Assembly: GCF_032884065.1 (NCBI RefSeq) | Contig: NC_088873.1 | Span: forward strand, 32,832,227-32,896,226 | Direction of reading: 5' to 3' | Length of the DNA: 64,000 nt | Source of the DNA: Artemia franciscana | Lineage: Eukaryota; Arthropoda; Branchiopoda; Anostraca; Artemiidae | Shown here: piece by piece, positions 22,255-34,376 of the stretch | Position numbering within the stretch: position 1 is the first letter of the stretch | Layout of the letters: every line of letters starts with the position of its first letter | The notes under the pieces: generated by a model | Seen by the model: the letters and a program-made list of their open reading frames with translations, nothing else | The model's database searches: none | Told to the model about the DNA's origin: nothing | Program-made: the position numbers and the translations under genes

Positions 22255-22430
22255 TCGCTACAGAAATAGTAGTTTTAGTGATAGTAGGGATAGTAGTAAT
22301 AGTACTTGAAGTAGCAGTAGAAGAAGCAGTAGTTGTAGTATCATCAGCCTTAAAAGTACTTGCTACAGAAGTATTAGTTTTAGTAGTAATAGTGGTAGCA
22401 GTAATAGTACCTGTGGTAGCAGTGCAAATA
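22255..22430. repeat. Imperfect (GTA)n-type triplet repeat with an internal duplication
   Basis: Diverged GTA/GCA triplets. A segment of roughly 100 bp is repeated ('cttagttgtactcgctacag' near 22244 and 'cttaaaagtacttgctacag' near 22350). On either strand this gives Thr/Ser- or Val-rich low-complexity frames that look protein-like but are products of the repeat. Related tracts occur at 20665 and 21040. Confidence 0.75.
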
Positions 22431-22559
22431 TTGCCTTTTTGGTCAACTGATCCTCTCCCTTTCATTTTCTGAAAATTCCATATTAATATACTCAGCCACT
22501 CCTGAGTTACACTCTTTTGACAGCCCATGCATATATAACATATTATGACTTAGTTCAAC

Positions 22560-25500
22560 ACTTCCCCCAAAATTCAATGAAATACTCATCCTAATGCCCT
22601 TCGTATTTTGGGAACGTAGAGGTCAAACATGCATATCTTTACTCAATAACACATACTAAATGAAAATAATGAACAAATTGCATAACTTGCAGCCCTTGCC
22701 CTGGGGTATCATTAGGGGGGGATACATCCCCAAACACTTATTTACTGAAGCTATCAACAGCTCTGAAACAGAACTGGTTGTCTCAAAACTATGATTTTTT
22801 TTGGGAAATGATGGGCTTGGGGGCGGGATTGTTTTTTTTCAAATCACTTTGAGTCTAAAAAAGGGCACTATAGCTTCCAATTTAAAATCAAATGAAACCC
22901 ATCTGAATTTAATACGACTACCCATTCCATAGAAACCTTATATGCCCTCAGGGCTTAACTTAAAGCCCTTATCCCAGGGCTCTGGGGGGTTTGTTCAAAC
23001 CTGGAGGCATTGCTATATGTTATGTTATATGTTCTTGGGAATATTTGAAACAAAATTGCCATCTTACAACTTCAATCAGATACACTTTTTGGAAAGAGGG
23101 GTAGTTTGGAGTGGGGGGCTAATTGACTTCCATCACTAATGACTCTTAAAAGAGAACTAGAACTTCTGATTTCAACCAAATGAGCCACCTCTGAAGTTTG
23201 TACAACCATCCCATCCATAACAACCTTAAATGCCCTAGGGGCATAACTCACAACCTTCGTCCTCAGGCTCTGTTCGTTTGTATCAGCCTCAAAAGCATTG
23301 CTATGTGATTTTTGGACTATTTATAATAAAAATACCGTCTTGAGATGTATATTGGATGCATCTCGGGAAAACACGTCGTGTTTATATGTGGGAGGGGGAG
23401 GTAGTTGCGCTCTGATCACATTGACTCTTAAAAAGTGCTCTAGAACTTCTTATTACCAATCCAATAAATCCCTTCCAAGGCATATACGACCACCCTGTCT
23501 ATAAGAAACTTAAATGTCCCAGGGCATAACTTACAACCCTTGGCATTTGAGTCTTAGTGGGGGGGTGTCTTCCTCACAGACATAATTTCTGGACTTTTTC
23601 GACTACGATGAAAGAATTGCTAACTATAAATTTTGATTTGAGGTGCTGAGAAAAATGATGAGCGTGGAGCGGGGGGGGGGAGGAGAATGGCTGCTCTCAA
23701 TTTACAGATTAAATGAGCCCCATCTTAAGTTTCTACAACTGCCCATTTCATAGAAACCTTATATACTCTCATTGCATAAATTACATTCCTATCCCCAGGG
23801 CGCTAGGAGGTCTCGTCAACCCTAGAGGCGTTATTATACCTTCTTTGGAATATTTTTAAGAACCTGCTATCTCGTGATTTCAATCAGATGTGTTTGGTGA
23901 AAAGAGGGGATGTCGGCGAGTGGGGGCTAAATGCCCTCCATCAATTTCGACGCTTGAAAAAGAACTAAAACATCCAAATTTCAACCAAATAAGCCTCCTC
24001 TTAAACAACGAACCCTTCCAAAAAACCTAAAATAACTCGCAAACCTCGCCTCCAGGCTCTAGTGATATATATCAACCCCAAAAGCCTTGTTATATGATTT
24101 TTGGACTATTTTGAATAAAATAATTATTTGAATAAATGCGTTCCAGGAAAATATGACGTGTCGGAGGGTGGGGGGAGCTGCCCTCTGATCACTTTGACTC
24201 TTAAAAAAGCCACTAGAAATTCAGATTACCAATCAATGTATCCCCTCTGGAGTATATACGACCACCCTTTTTATAAAACCTTATATGCCTCCGGGTCATA
24301 AATTATAACCCTTGCCCTGAGAGATGAAGGGGTGGGGTGTTTTCCTCAAAGACACAATTTTCAGACCCTTCAACTACAATGAAAAAAAATCGGTATCTCT
24401 AAATTTCGATTGTATGTCTTTGGAGAAATGATGAGTGAGGGGAGGGGGGTGGTGCTCTCAACTCACTTTTGACTCTTAAAAGGGGTACTATAACTTCCAA
24501 TTTCAAATCAAATTAGCCATATCTGAAGTTTATAGGACCACTCATTCCATAAAACACTTATATGCTCCCAGTGTATGACTTACAACCCTATACCCAGGGC
24601 ACTGGGGGGGGGGGTTGTCAGTCCTAGAGACATTGTTATATTTTCCTTGGACTTTTTTGAGCAAAATCAGCATCTAAAAATTTTAATCAAATTCGTTTTG
24701 TGAAGAGGGGTAGTCGGAAAGGAGGAGGGAGGGCTAGCTGTACTCGATCACTTTTGATTCTAAAAAGAGAACTAGAACTTCTAATTTTCAACTAAATGAG
24801 CCTCCTCTGAAATTTATACAACTACCCCTTCCATAAAAACCTGAAATGCCCCCTGGTCATAACTTAAAAGCCTCATCTCCAGGCTCTGGATTTTTTTCAG
24901 CCCCAAAAGCCTTGTTAAATTATATTTAAACCATTTTGAATGAAATTGCTATCTCAAAATTTCTATTAGATGTATTTTGGGATAATACGACATGTTTGTA
25001 AGGGGGTGGAAGTAGCTGCCCTCCAGCCACTTTCACTCTTATAAAGAGGAAGAGAGCATCTGATTTCCAATTCAATGAGCCCCCTCCAAAGTTTGTATGA
25101 CCCTACTTTCTATAAAAACCTTATATAACCCCAGGGCATAATTTACAAGCTTGCCCTAAGGGTTGTGGGGGTTGGGAGAATTTTTCGTCCTCAAAGACAT
25201 AATTTCCGGACCTTTTAACTGCATCAAACAAAATGGCTATCTCAAAGTTTTGATTGGAAGTGTTTAAGGGATAATGTTGGAAATGGGGGTGGGGACATTT
25301 ACCTTCCCTTACTTTTGACCAATAAAAGCGCACTAGTTCTCTTAATTTTGCAATCAAATAAGCCATTTTTGAAGTTTCTATGACAACGCTTTGAATAAAG
25401 AGCCTTGTATGCCCCAAGGACAACCACTTACAACCCTTGTCATCAGGGTTGGGGTGGATGTTGTCAATTTCAAAGACATAATTTACAAACCATTCAGACC

Positions 25501-28070
25501 ATTGAACAAAATGGCTATATTAAAATTTTGATCAGAAGTGTTTTGGGAAATGATGGGTGTAGGAGGAGGGGGGAGGACATTCGCTCTCCAATCACTTTCG
25601 ATTATTAAAAAAGGTGCTAGCCCTTTCAAATTCCAGCCGAATGGTCCCTTTTGGAAGTTATTACGACAACACTTTCAATAAAAACCTTATATGCCCCAAG
25701 GGTATAACTTACAACCTTTGTCCTGAGGGCGTCGGGGTTTTCATCCTCAAAGACATAATTTCCGGATCATTCAACTACGGAACAAAATAGCCATCTCAAA
25801 ATTTTGATTGGATGTGTTTGGGGAAATAGTTGACGTGGGAAGGAGGTTAGCTGCCTTCCAATCACCTCCAACTATTATAAAGGGCACTAGCCCTTTCAAT
25901 TTGCATTCGAATGATTCCTTTTCGAAGTTTCTGCGACAACTCCTTCAATTTGAAGTGCCCTGGTCTAAGACAAACAAACAAACCCCCCCCCCAAAAAAAA
26001 AACAAAACAAAACAAAAAATAATACATTCTTAGCCAGTGCTATTGCGCTGCCTATGAATAAAGACTCCCTATTGAAAATCCTCACAGCATTTATAGATTC
26101 AGCTACTGGCAAAGCATGCATTGCATTGACTATAGAAACTTCACCATGTACTCCCCACAAACTAGCTTGATTCTGCCTGGCTGAATCACAAAGATAGTCA
26201 CAGCATTTGCATTTATTGATACAGGTTCAGTATCCAGAAAGGCCGAATCCATATCTCTCTCTATTGTACTCTCCAGCTTGGAGGAAATCCACATGGGAAA
26301 AAGGCCACTAGAAATTTAGATTTCCAATCCGATGTGTTCTCTCCGAAGTATATACGACCACTCTTTCTACAAAACTTGTATCCCCCCGGGGTATGATTTA
26401 CAAACCTTGCCCTGAGAGAGGGGGGACAGGTTGTCTTCCTCAAAGACATAATTTCCGGACCCTTCAACAACAATGAACAAAATTGCTATCTCCAAATTTG
26501 GATTGTATGTCTTTGAAGAAATGATGAGCGTGTTAGGGGGGGGGGGCTGGTTAATCTGAAATCAGTTTTGACTCCTGAAAAGGGCACTATATGCCCCCAG
26601 GGTATGACTTGCAACCCTATCCCCAAGGTACTGAGGGGTTTTGTCAGCCCTAGAGGCATTGTTATATGTTCTTTGGACTATTTTGAGGAAAATCCGCCTT
26701 TTCGATCCATAGAAAATCTTCCCAATACAAAATTCCTCCTTGGAAATTCCTTCTGTGTAAAATCTACCATCCCTGCTGAAAATTCCTCAAAAAAACTTCT
26801 CGTGGACAATTCTGCCTGGAAAATTATTTTAAAGCCTACTTTCGTTTGAAAAAAAGACTTGTTTTTCTTTTAATTTCTAATCGTTTTTCAAAACATGAAT
26901 CACATTTAAGACTCTTGAAAGAGGAACTATAACTTTCAATTTCAAATCAAATGAGCCACATCTGAAGTTTATATGACCACCTACACCATAAAAAACTTAA
27001 ATGCCCCCAGGGTATGACTTACAACCCCATCCCCAAGGCACTGGGGGGTTTGGTCAGGCCTAGAGGCATTGTTATATGTTCTTTAGGCTGTTTTGAGGAA
27101 AATCACTATGTCACAAAACTGATCAGATTCGTTTAGTAAAAGGGTTAGTCGGAAGGGGGGGGGAGGGCTAGTTGCACTCGATTACTTTTGACTCTTAAAA
27201 GGGAACTAGAACTTTCAATTTTTAATCAAATGAGCCTCCTCTGAAGTTTCTACAACCATCCCTTCCATAAAATCCCTAAATACCCTGGGGCATAACTCAC
27301 AACCCTTGCCTCCAGGCTCTGGGAATTTGTCTCAACTCCAAAAGCCTTGTTAAATGATATTTTGACTATTTTGAATGCAACAGATATCTCGAAATTTCTA
27401 TTGGATGCATTTCGGGACAAAACGACGTGTGTCTGTAAGGGGGGGGGGTAGCTTCCCTCCGATCACCTTGACTCATTAAAATAAAAAACCTTGTATGCCC
27501 CAAGGGTATAATTCACAACCCTTGATCTGAGGATTAGGGGGGGGGGGGCTCGTCATCCTCAAAGACATAATTTCAACTTCCTTGAATAAAATGGCTATCT
27601 CAAAATTTCATTGGAAGTTTTGGGGGATAATATTGGAAATGGGGGGGGGGCATTCCCCCAATTTTGAATATGGTACTAGTTCTCTCAAATTCCAATCGAA
27701 TGAGCCCATTTTGAAGTTTCTACTACAACACTTTCTATAAAAACCTTATATGCCCCAAGGGCATAACTTACAACCTTTACCCTGAGGACTTGGGGGGGGG
27801 GTCTCAAAGACATAATTTTCAGACTTTTCAGACCGTTGAAGACAATGGCTATATCAAAAATTTTGTTGGGAAGTATTTGGGGAAATGATGGGCGTGGGGG
27901 GCATCTCTGATCACTTTCGACTATTAAAAAGGGCACTTTCCCTCTCAATTTCCGATCAAATGACCCCTTTTTGAAGCATTAAGACAATGCTTTCTATAAA
28001 GCCTATGTCCCAAGGGCATAGCTTACAACCTTTGCCCTGAGGGTGGGGTGGGGGGTGACAAATCCTTTGA
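22560..28070. repeat. Tandem array of about 275-bp monomers with A-B-C higher-order order
   Basis: The phrase 'aaaccttatatgcccc' or variants recurs at about 22937, 23228, 23505, 23757, 24030, 24277, 24557, 24838, 25112, 25405, 25683, 26373, 26583, 26997, 27277, 27487, 27740 and 27997, mostly 250-293 bp apart. Three monomer classes are visible from the text after it. A has 'ctagaggcattgttata'. B has 'ccaggctctgg' then 'ccaaaagccttgttatatga'. C has 'cctcaaagacataatttcc'. The order is A-B-C three times from 22937, then runs of C, A-A-B-C-C-C. Most monomers have one or two runs of 6-12 G. It is interrupted by a different repeat at 26028-26296. No conserved coding frame. Confidence 0.85.
26028..26300. 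repeat. Interspersed repeat R3, copy 1
   Basis: Begins near 'tgctattgcgct' and contains 'gctactggcaaagc', 'gaaacttcaccatgtactcc', 'aaactagcttgattctg' and 'ctgtactctccagcttgga'-like text. Copies occur at 28157-28420 and, diverged, at 33070-33300. It interrupts the A-B-C array. No intact coding frame and no terminal inverted repeats seen. Confidence 0.75.
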
Positions 28071-28156
28071 TATGAAGTGTCCTGGTCTACGATAAATAAA
28101 CAAACCAAAAAAACAATAATAATACGAAACTATAAATGATGCATTGTGCCAACATT

Positions 28157-28420
28157 GTTCTTTATATAAGCAGCGCTATTGCGCTATTAAAAATCCTCAG
28201 AGCATTTATAGATTTGGCTGCTGGCAAAGCGTGCATTGGGTTGACTACAGAAACTTCACCATGTACTCCCGAGAAACTAGCTTGATTCTGTCATGGCTGA
28301 ATCACAGATACCGTGACGGTTTTTGCATTTGTTGATACAGATACAATAGCCAGAAAGGTCAAATCCATAACTTTCTCTACTGTACTCTCCAGCTTGGAGA
28401 AGATCCACAGGGGAAATGCA
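28157..28420. repeat. Interspersed repeat R3, copy 2
   Basis: Same order of landmarks as 26028-26300 ('gctgctggcaaagcgtgcat', 'gaaacttcaccatgtactcc', 'gtactctccagcttggagaa'). It lies directly after the last array monomer, preceded by the same 'gaagtgtcctggtctacgat' and 'aaataaacaaac' joining sequence seen before copy 1, so array end and R3 were probably copied as one unit. Confidence 0.75.
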
Positions 28421-28966
28421 CATTTTTATGAAACGAAGATCAAGATTTATGCTAATCATGAAGGTTGTGACCTGAACAGGGGCTAAAAGCCTAAAAGGCA
28501 TTTTATAGAACCATGTCCATGGAGGTCCTCAGCAATATTCGAAAGTCAACCCCCACTAAATGTACTTTGAGTTTGAGAAAGAGCTATACCAGCTTATGGA
28601 TACAGGTATGTATGCTGTATCTCAGCATGTACGAGTTCTTCTCTAAATTCATCATATGTATGAGTTCATCATTGTTCTTCTTCTCGGCCATTTCTGATAC
28701 AATTTTCTATGTTGGATCTCTTCTGCAGGACGTTCACAGGTAAATAAAAGTAAAGCTGAAAATAATCAAAATTTTTCGAATATCTTCTCCGATATCGAAA
28801 TTTTTTTTCGATATTTGATTTCGATATTTATTACGAAATATGGATATGTCAATATTGATATTCAGTATTGCCCACTACTTTTTATTCATTGTAGTTTCTG
28901 TTTTTTTTATGGTAATATGTGGTAGTTTAATGCTTTAAAAATTATTTGACTTCATTCTGCTAATTT
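28421..28966. other. Unassigned, with a CGATA cluster
   Basis: No gene supported. At about 28775-28845 there are several closely spaced TCGATA/CGAAA motifs in both orientations. A second small group lies at 30975-31030 on the other side of the composite repeat. Confidence 0.4.
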
Positions 28967-28969
28967 GTG

Positions 28970-30735
28970 CTTAATATAACACTTTACTTTTCTTTGAAAA
29001 GCTCATTTTGCAAAAAATGTTTTTCTAAATTGATCAAACAGTTCGTGGTAACGAACTGTAGTAAGGAGCGACCCGGCTCAATAGTAACCGAAACTCTAAA
29101 AAATGGAATTTTGACACCAATAGTTACATCAAAAGAATCGCATTTTAATGCTAATATAAAATATATAAGTTTCATCAAGATCAGTCTTACCCATCAAAAG
29201 ATAAAAGCCTGAGAAAATTTGCCTCATTTTAGAAAACAGGGGGAAACACCCCCTAAAAGTCATACAATCTTAACAATCTTACCCCTAAAAATCACACCAT
29301 CAGATTCAGCGTATCAGAGAACCATAATATAGAAGTTTCAAGCTCCTATCTACAAAAATGTGGAATTTCGCATTTTTTGCCAGAAGACAGATCACGGATG
29401 TGTGTTTATTTGTTTTTTTTGTGTTTTTTGTTTGTTTTTTTTCCCAGGGGTGATCGTATTGACTGAGTGGTCCTAGAATGTCGCAAGACGGCTCATTCTA
29501 ACAGAAATTAAAAGTTCTAGTACCCTTTTTAAGTGACCAAAAAAATTGGAGGGCACCTAGGCCCCTTCCCGCGCTCATTTTTTCCCAAAAGTCACCAGAT
29601 CAAAATTCTGAGATAGCAGTTTTATTTACCATAGTCGAAAAACCTAATAACTATGTTTTTAGGGACAACTTACTCCCCCCAGTCCCCGTGGGAGGGGCTG
29701 CGAGTTACAAACTGTGACCTGTGTTTACATATTTTAATGGTTACTGAGAAGTGTACAGACGTTTTCAGGAGGATTGTTTTGGTTTAGGGGGGATAGTTGA
29801 GGGAAGAGGGGTTACGTGGGAGGATCTTTCCATGGAGGAATTTTTCATGGGAGAAGAGAATTTCAATGAAGGGGGTGCAGGTTTTTCTAGCATTAGTTGA
29901 AAAAACAATGACAAAATAAATATGAAAAGTTTTTTCTACTGAAAGTAAGGAGCAGCATTAAAACTTGAAAAAAAAATTATTACACACATGTGGGGTTTAC
30001 CTCCTCGTAATACCTCACTCTTTACGCTAAAGTATTTTTAGTAATTTCAACTATTTATTCTACGGCCTTTGTGATTCAGAGGTCATTCTTAAGGAATTGG
30101 GACAAAATTTAAGTTTTAGTGTAAAGAGTGAGGTATCGACGAGGGTTGAACCCCCTCATATACGCAATAAAAACATGCGAATATAGAAGTTCGTTACGTA
30201 AGTTAAGTCGTAAGTTACGTATATTTTTTACCAATGAAAACATTCGTAAAAAATTAAAAGTTCTAGTTGCCTTTTTAAGTAATCAAAAGATTGGAGGTAG
30301 GCCTCCTCCCTCACTCCTTTTTTCTCAAAATCTTCCGATTAATTGCAATTAATTAATATACAAATTTCGTTTTAGTTATTTATGTGCAGAGAGCCAAGAT
30401 CAAAACCTGCATTAATTCAAAAACGTCCAGAAATTAAATATACAAAAAATAAGTTTTTTTAAATGAAAGTAAGGAGCAACATTAAAACTTAAAACGAACA
30501 GAAATTACTCCGTATATGAAAGGGGCTATTCCTCCTCAACGCCCCGCTCTTTACGCTAAAGTTTCTTACTGTTTTAAAAAGTAGAGTTAAGAGAAAGAGT
30601 CAAACTTTAGCATAAAGAGCGAGGCGTTGAGGAGGAAAAGCCCCTTTCATATACGGAGTAATTTCTGCTCGTTTTCAGTTTTAATGTTGCTCCTTACTTT
30701 CATTTGAAAAATCTTGTTTTCTTTATTTAATACAA
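28970..30735 (+). repeat. Composite repeat unit, most complete copy (M1-H1-M3-H2)
   Basis: Reverse orientation relative to 6012-9718. M1 spans 29030-29935, from 'cagttcgtggtaacgaactg' and 'gagcgacccggctcaatagt' to 'catgggagaagagaatttca'. Hairpin H1 spans about 29980-30170, with both arms and the conserved loop. M3 spans 30170-30430. Hairpin H2 spans 30433-30731. Module order is the mirror image of the 6-9.7 kb copies, so the four modules behave as one unit of about 1.7 kb. The subterminal motif 'agtaaggagc' occurs in M1, next to H1 and in both H2 arms. Confidence 0.85.
30433..30731. repeat. Foldback hairpin H2, copy 3
   Basis: Left arm about 30433-30565 and right arm about 30603-30731 around a loop of roughly 37 bases, which is the complement of the loop at 6141-6175. 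The core is 'cgctctttacgctaaagttt' and 'actttagcataaagagcgag', with one substitution in the right core. Confidence 0.88.
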
Positions 30736-31299
30736 CAAAGAATCTAAACTTCACTTTACTTTCTTCATTTCATTGTACTTTATTGAGATAAATGATGACC
30801 ACCAAAATTATTGTTCACTGATCATGAGCAATTTACGCTTATGTTTTTTTTTCTGGCTGTCATTTGCTTTTTATAGTCAATGATGTGGTACAGTGACAAT
30901 GATGTGACAATGTGTCACAGGAAAGCTGTGTTTCTAGCTGTCTACATAGTTAGCGTTGGGGGATAATCTGATTAAACGATAAATCGATGTTTTTGTTTTC
31001 GATAATAGATGTATCGCTTTCGATATTTCTGATCAGTTTTTTTTTTTGCTCAGATTGTCTTTAGGTTTTAGCAAAATCCAATGTCAAAATTTGTAATTAG
31101 AAAGTGTTTTGCACAATTTTTTCCAAATTTGGAATTAAATACAAAAAAATTCTATTACACAAACGAATTTTACAGAAATTATAATTCAGAATTCCTCTAG
31201 CTGAGGATGAAAAAAATAAACTCGGGGCTAATTTTAGCTATTCAAAGCAACAACATGTCAATATTTTTTCCCGAGAATCGCTTCAGCCTTTCATTTATT
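30736..31299. other. Unassigned AT-rich region
   Basis: No gene. It includes a short direct repeat of 'agtgacaatgatgtgac' near 30892-30915 and a CGAT(A/T)-rich stretch near 30975-31030. Confidence 0.4.
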
Positions 31300-32905
31300 A
31301 AACTAATTTTTTTTTTCAATCGAAAGTAAAAACAGACACTAAAACTTAAAAGAACAAAAATTGTTTTATGTATGAGGGGACTAACCACTCCTCAATACTT
31401 TTCTCTTCAAAAAGTTAAAATTAGGGTAAAGAGCGAGGCATTGTGGAGGGAGATTTACCCTCATATACGGGAAAAATTCCTGATTGTTTTAAATTTTAAT
31501 ATTATTCTTTACCTTTAGTTGAAAAAAATTGTTTTTTATTTAGTCTCTGATTGTTATTAAAATAATGCCAGAAAATCCACTTTTTCGATCCATGGAAGAT
31601 CTCCTCCTCCCAAAGAAAAGTCTTCCTTGCAAAGTTCCTTCTGCGTAAGATATCTCATCCCTAGATAATTCCATTCCAGCTGAAAATTCCCCTAAAAAAC
31701 TTTTGACGGACAATTCTGCTTGGAAAACTGTTTTTAGGCCTACTTTCGATTGAAAAAAAAATTGTTTTTCTTTTAATTTCTAATCGTTTTTAATTTCTAA
31801 ATCATGTCAGAAATACTCCCTCTGTGGGAAATCTTCCCGGAAATTATCACCAAACAATGTCTCAATGGAAATTTTCTCCCACGTGAAATTCTCTCATGGA
31901 GAATGTCTTCCGCAGAAAATCGCTGCACAGAAAAATACCCCAGACAATTACAACTCCATTGAAATTTTCCCCCGGCAATTTTAACTGAATTTCTTCTCGT
32001 ATAAGATTGAATTGGCAAAAGAAAGTAGATCAAATAAAAATAATTTTCTATAAGAATCCTGGCAAATTACCCCGTCCCCGTGTTCTTCCCCAGAAACTTC
32101 CATCACAACAGAAAATTCTTCCCTTCAAAAATACCTCCCTCCACATAAAAGTCACTTTTCCCCAAAAATAACTGTTTTCTTCCTAATAACAAATACTAAA
32201 CTGTATGTAAAAACTAGACAAATTTCATAATTTATAACATTTTTCTCCAGGGATTTTCAAGGTCATGTCATTCCCAGAGGCATTATACAGGACCATTCAA
32301 CTATGCTGATCAAAATTTGTATCTCAAAATTTTGATCAGACAGCTTTGGAAAAAAGGAGCATGGGAGGGAGGGGGAATCTAGTTAACCTTCAATTGTTTT
32401 GGTCACGAAATGGGGAACTAGAACTCTAATTTCCCTTCGAGCAAGCCCTCTCCTGACTTTATATGGCCATTGTTTGACATGATCACCCTGGCAAAGAGAA
32501 AACACACACACTCAGACAAAAAAAAAACAACAGAACAAATAAACATGCATCCGTGATCTTTCGTCTGACAAAAATTGCAAAATTTCACATTTTTGTACAT
32601 ACAAGCTAAAAAACCTTACAGTATAGTTCTCTGATATTCCGAATCTGGTGGTGTGATTTTTATTAAGATGCATTGACTTTTCAGGGGCGTTCTCACCCTT
32701 TCTAAAAATCATAAACATTTTTTCAGGCTCATTGCTTTTGATGGGTACATGAAACGTGACGATTTTTGTATATCTGGAGTCAAAATAAAAGGCCAAGTCA
32801 TTTGATGTATCTATTATTATGAAAATTCCGTTTTTCAGAGTTTCGGTTGCTATTTGACCGAGTTGCTCCTTGCTTAAAGTTTTTTACAACAAACTATTTG
32901 ATTTT
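31300..32905 (-). repeat. Decayed composite repeat (half H2, ggaaaat segment, M1)
   Basis: 31310-31545 shows a weakened H2-like palindrome: 'tcgaaagtaaaaacagacac', one core arm 'agggtaaagagcgaggcatt', and 'attattctttacctttag'. 31560-32130 is the ggaaaat-type segment, partly duplicated. 32160-32905 is M1 in the same orientation as 1-857, ending 'tttcggttgctatttgaccg' and 'caaactatttgattt'. Chance frames here are not conserved. Confidence 0.7.
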
Positions 32906-33069
32906 TAACTAATGAGGCATGGAATCCATTCTCAGAAAAGATACTGGTGGCCGCCAAAGATATTAATTTTATGACAACTTCACATAGGTATTTCTTAAAC
33001 CCATATCACTAGACTTTTATGACTTGAGTGGATCAATTTTTTTCGGAAGTAAAGATTTTCTACTGAATA

Positions 33070-33300
33070 TCTAGAGAGCTATGACAGATAAGGCTGCTGA
33101 CGAAGCTTGCCTCGCATTAACTACTGAAGCTTCGTTTTATGATCCCCAAAAACTGGCTTGATTCCGTAGTGGCTGAACCACAGGGACTGTCACGGCACTT
33201 GCATCTACTGATACAGAATTTAGAAAGACCCGATCTATATCTCATGCTATTTTACCTTCAACTTGGAGAAGGTCGTCAGGGGTAATGTACAATTTCTATA
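33070..33300. repeat. Interspersed repeat R3, diverged copy 3
   Basis: Aligns by eye with 26028-26300 and 28157-28420: 'ggctgctgacgaagcttgcc', 'actgaagcttcgttttatga', 'ccgtagtggctgaaccacag', 'cttcaacttggagaaggtcg'. As with copies 1 and 2 it follows an M1-like block. Confidence 0.65.
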
Positions 33301-34294
33301 AACGCCAATTGAGGTGTGGCAGTTTTTGACGAGTGTGATCTTAACAGTTCCCAAACAATAGAACCAGAAAATCTTTTTCGTTTATCTTGTTGTATAGATT
33401 AAAAGTTTTGTAAGAAAACGATCAGTATTTTTCAAAAGCCTCATTTATAAGGCGAAAATTAAAGTCAAGAAACTTGAATTAAAGCCAAAAACATCATAAT
33501 CATTCCACATGCATGCATTTTGATCTTCTGAATTTTTTACAGATTTGGCCCCTGCAAACTGTATTTTTCCAGCCAGTTTTTCATCTCAACTTTCCAGAAA
33601 ATACGTTATACAGAAAGCTCATCGGGAGTGGGCTTATTTGAACAGAAATTACAATTTTTTGTGTCGCATTTATTTGAACAAAAAGATCGGATGGCTGATA
33701 GCTTCCTTCCCGCCTTTCTTTTTCCCAAAAAATTTTTTGATCAAAAGTTTGTAATAGCCATTTCGTTTAGCATTGTTGAAAAGCTACAAAACTATATATT
33801 TAGATTCTACATCACCCACGCAGGCCCTGAGGATAGGTCTGAGGATAAAAATATTCTAAGGGCAGTAAGGATAATGTATGATCTATGAAAATCAGTTTCA
33901 TAGCCAAAAAGACAAATAACGGGGGACAGAATACATTAGACTTAAATAACTTGGCTATATATTTGCACTTTAGGGGGGGGGGGTTGTGTTAAAATTAGGC
34001 TAAGCTAGATTAAGCCACTTTTTTTCAAGATGCAAAAAAGTATTTTTCAAAATTTTAAGGGTAATTTTCGCTTGAGAAAAAACAAAACGTCAATTTAAAG
34101 GTATTTTTCCAGATCTATGGGAGATAGTTTTACCCCTTCCTGTAGATGCCCCTGTTAAGAACATGGTAAAGAAAAAAACATTTATTAATTGCAATTATAA
34201 AGAGTATTATAATTCTAATGATTTTTATTTAATAATCTAGTGATTTATGAGCTGATTTAGTGTTTTTCAAGAATCTAGTGGGTGTTTTTTTTAG
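33301..34294. other. Unassigned region
   Basis: No supported gene. 33955-33990 carries 'ggctatatatttgcacttta' followed by a run of eleven or so G, matching one arm of the foldback element at 43054-43461. The frames 33545-33754 and 33628-33888 are open but featureless. Confidence 0.4.
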
Positions 34295-34376
34295 CAATTC
34301 GCACTGCTTCGACCGTCTGAAAGAAAAAGTAGAAGAAGAAGATAAACAAGAAAGGAAAAAGTTCAAAACACAAAAG
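34295..34376 (+). CDS. Possible isolated coding exon (unrecognised)
   Basis: A good acceptor (ggtgttttttttag, 34281-34294) precedes 82 bases that in one frame read NSHCFDRLKEKVEEEDKQER and then KKFKTQK, a highly charged, helix-prone segment. It is followed by gcaagt at 34377, a consensus GC-type donor (AAG before it). That frame stops at TAA 34383-34385 if the donor is not used. The composition is unlike the surrounding AT-rich sequence. I do not recognise the protein, and no partner exon was found. Its end phase does not match the acceptor phase of the HAUS1-like exon at 45759, so it is probably not part of that gene. Confidence 0.35.

Noticed and set aside
22187-22528. Thr/Ser-rich 113-codon minus-strand frame
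   Set aside because: It is the translation of an imperfect triplet repeat with an internal duplication. The opposite strand is equally open (22215-22472), which is typical of triplet repeats rather than genes.
22560-28070. Regularly spaced repeats considered as a CRISPR array
   Set aside because: Period of about 275 bp, diverged monomers, no short identical repeats with unique spacers, and a eukaryotic context.
33545-33888. Two overlapping frames after an acceptor-like ttttttacag at 33532-33541
   Set aside because: Peptides show no recognisable motif, and the region is adjacent to decayed repeats. No donor site supports an exon.
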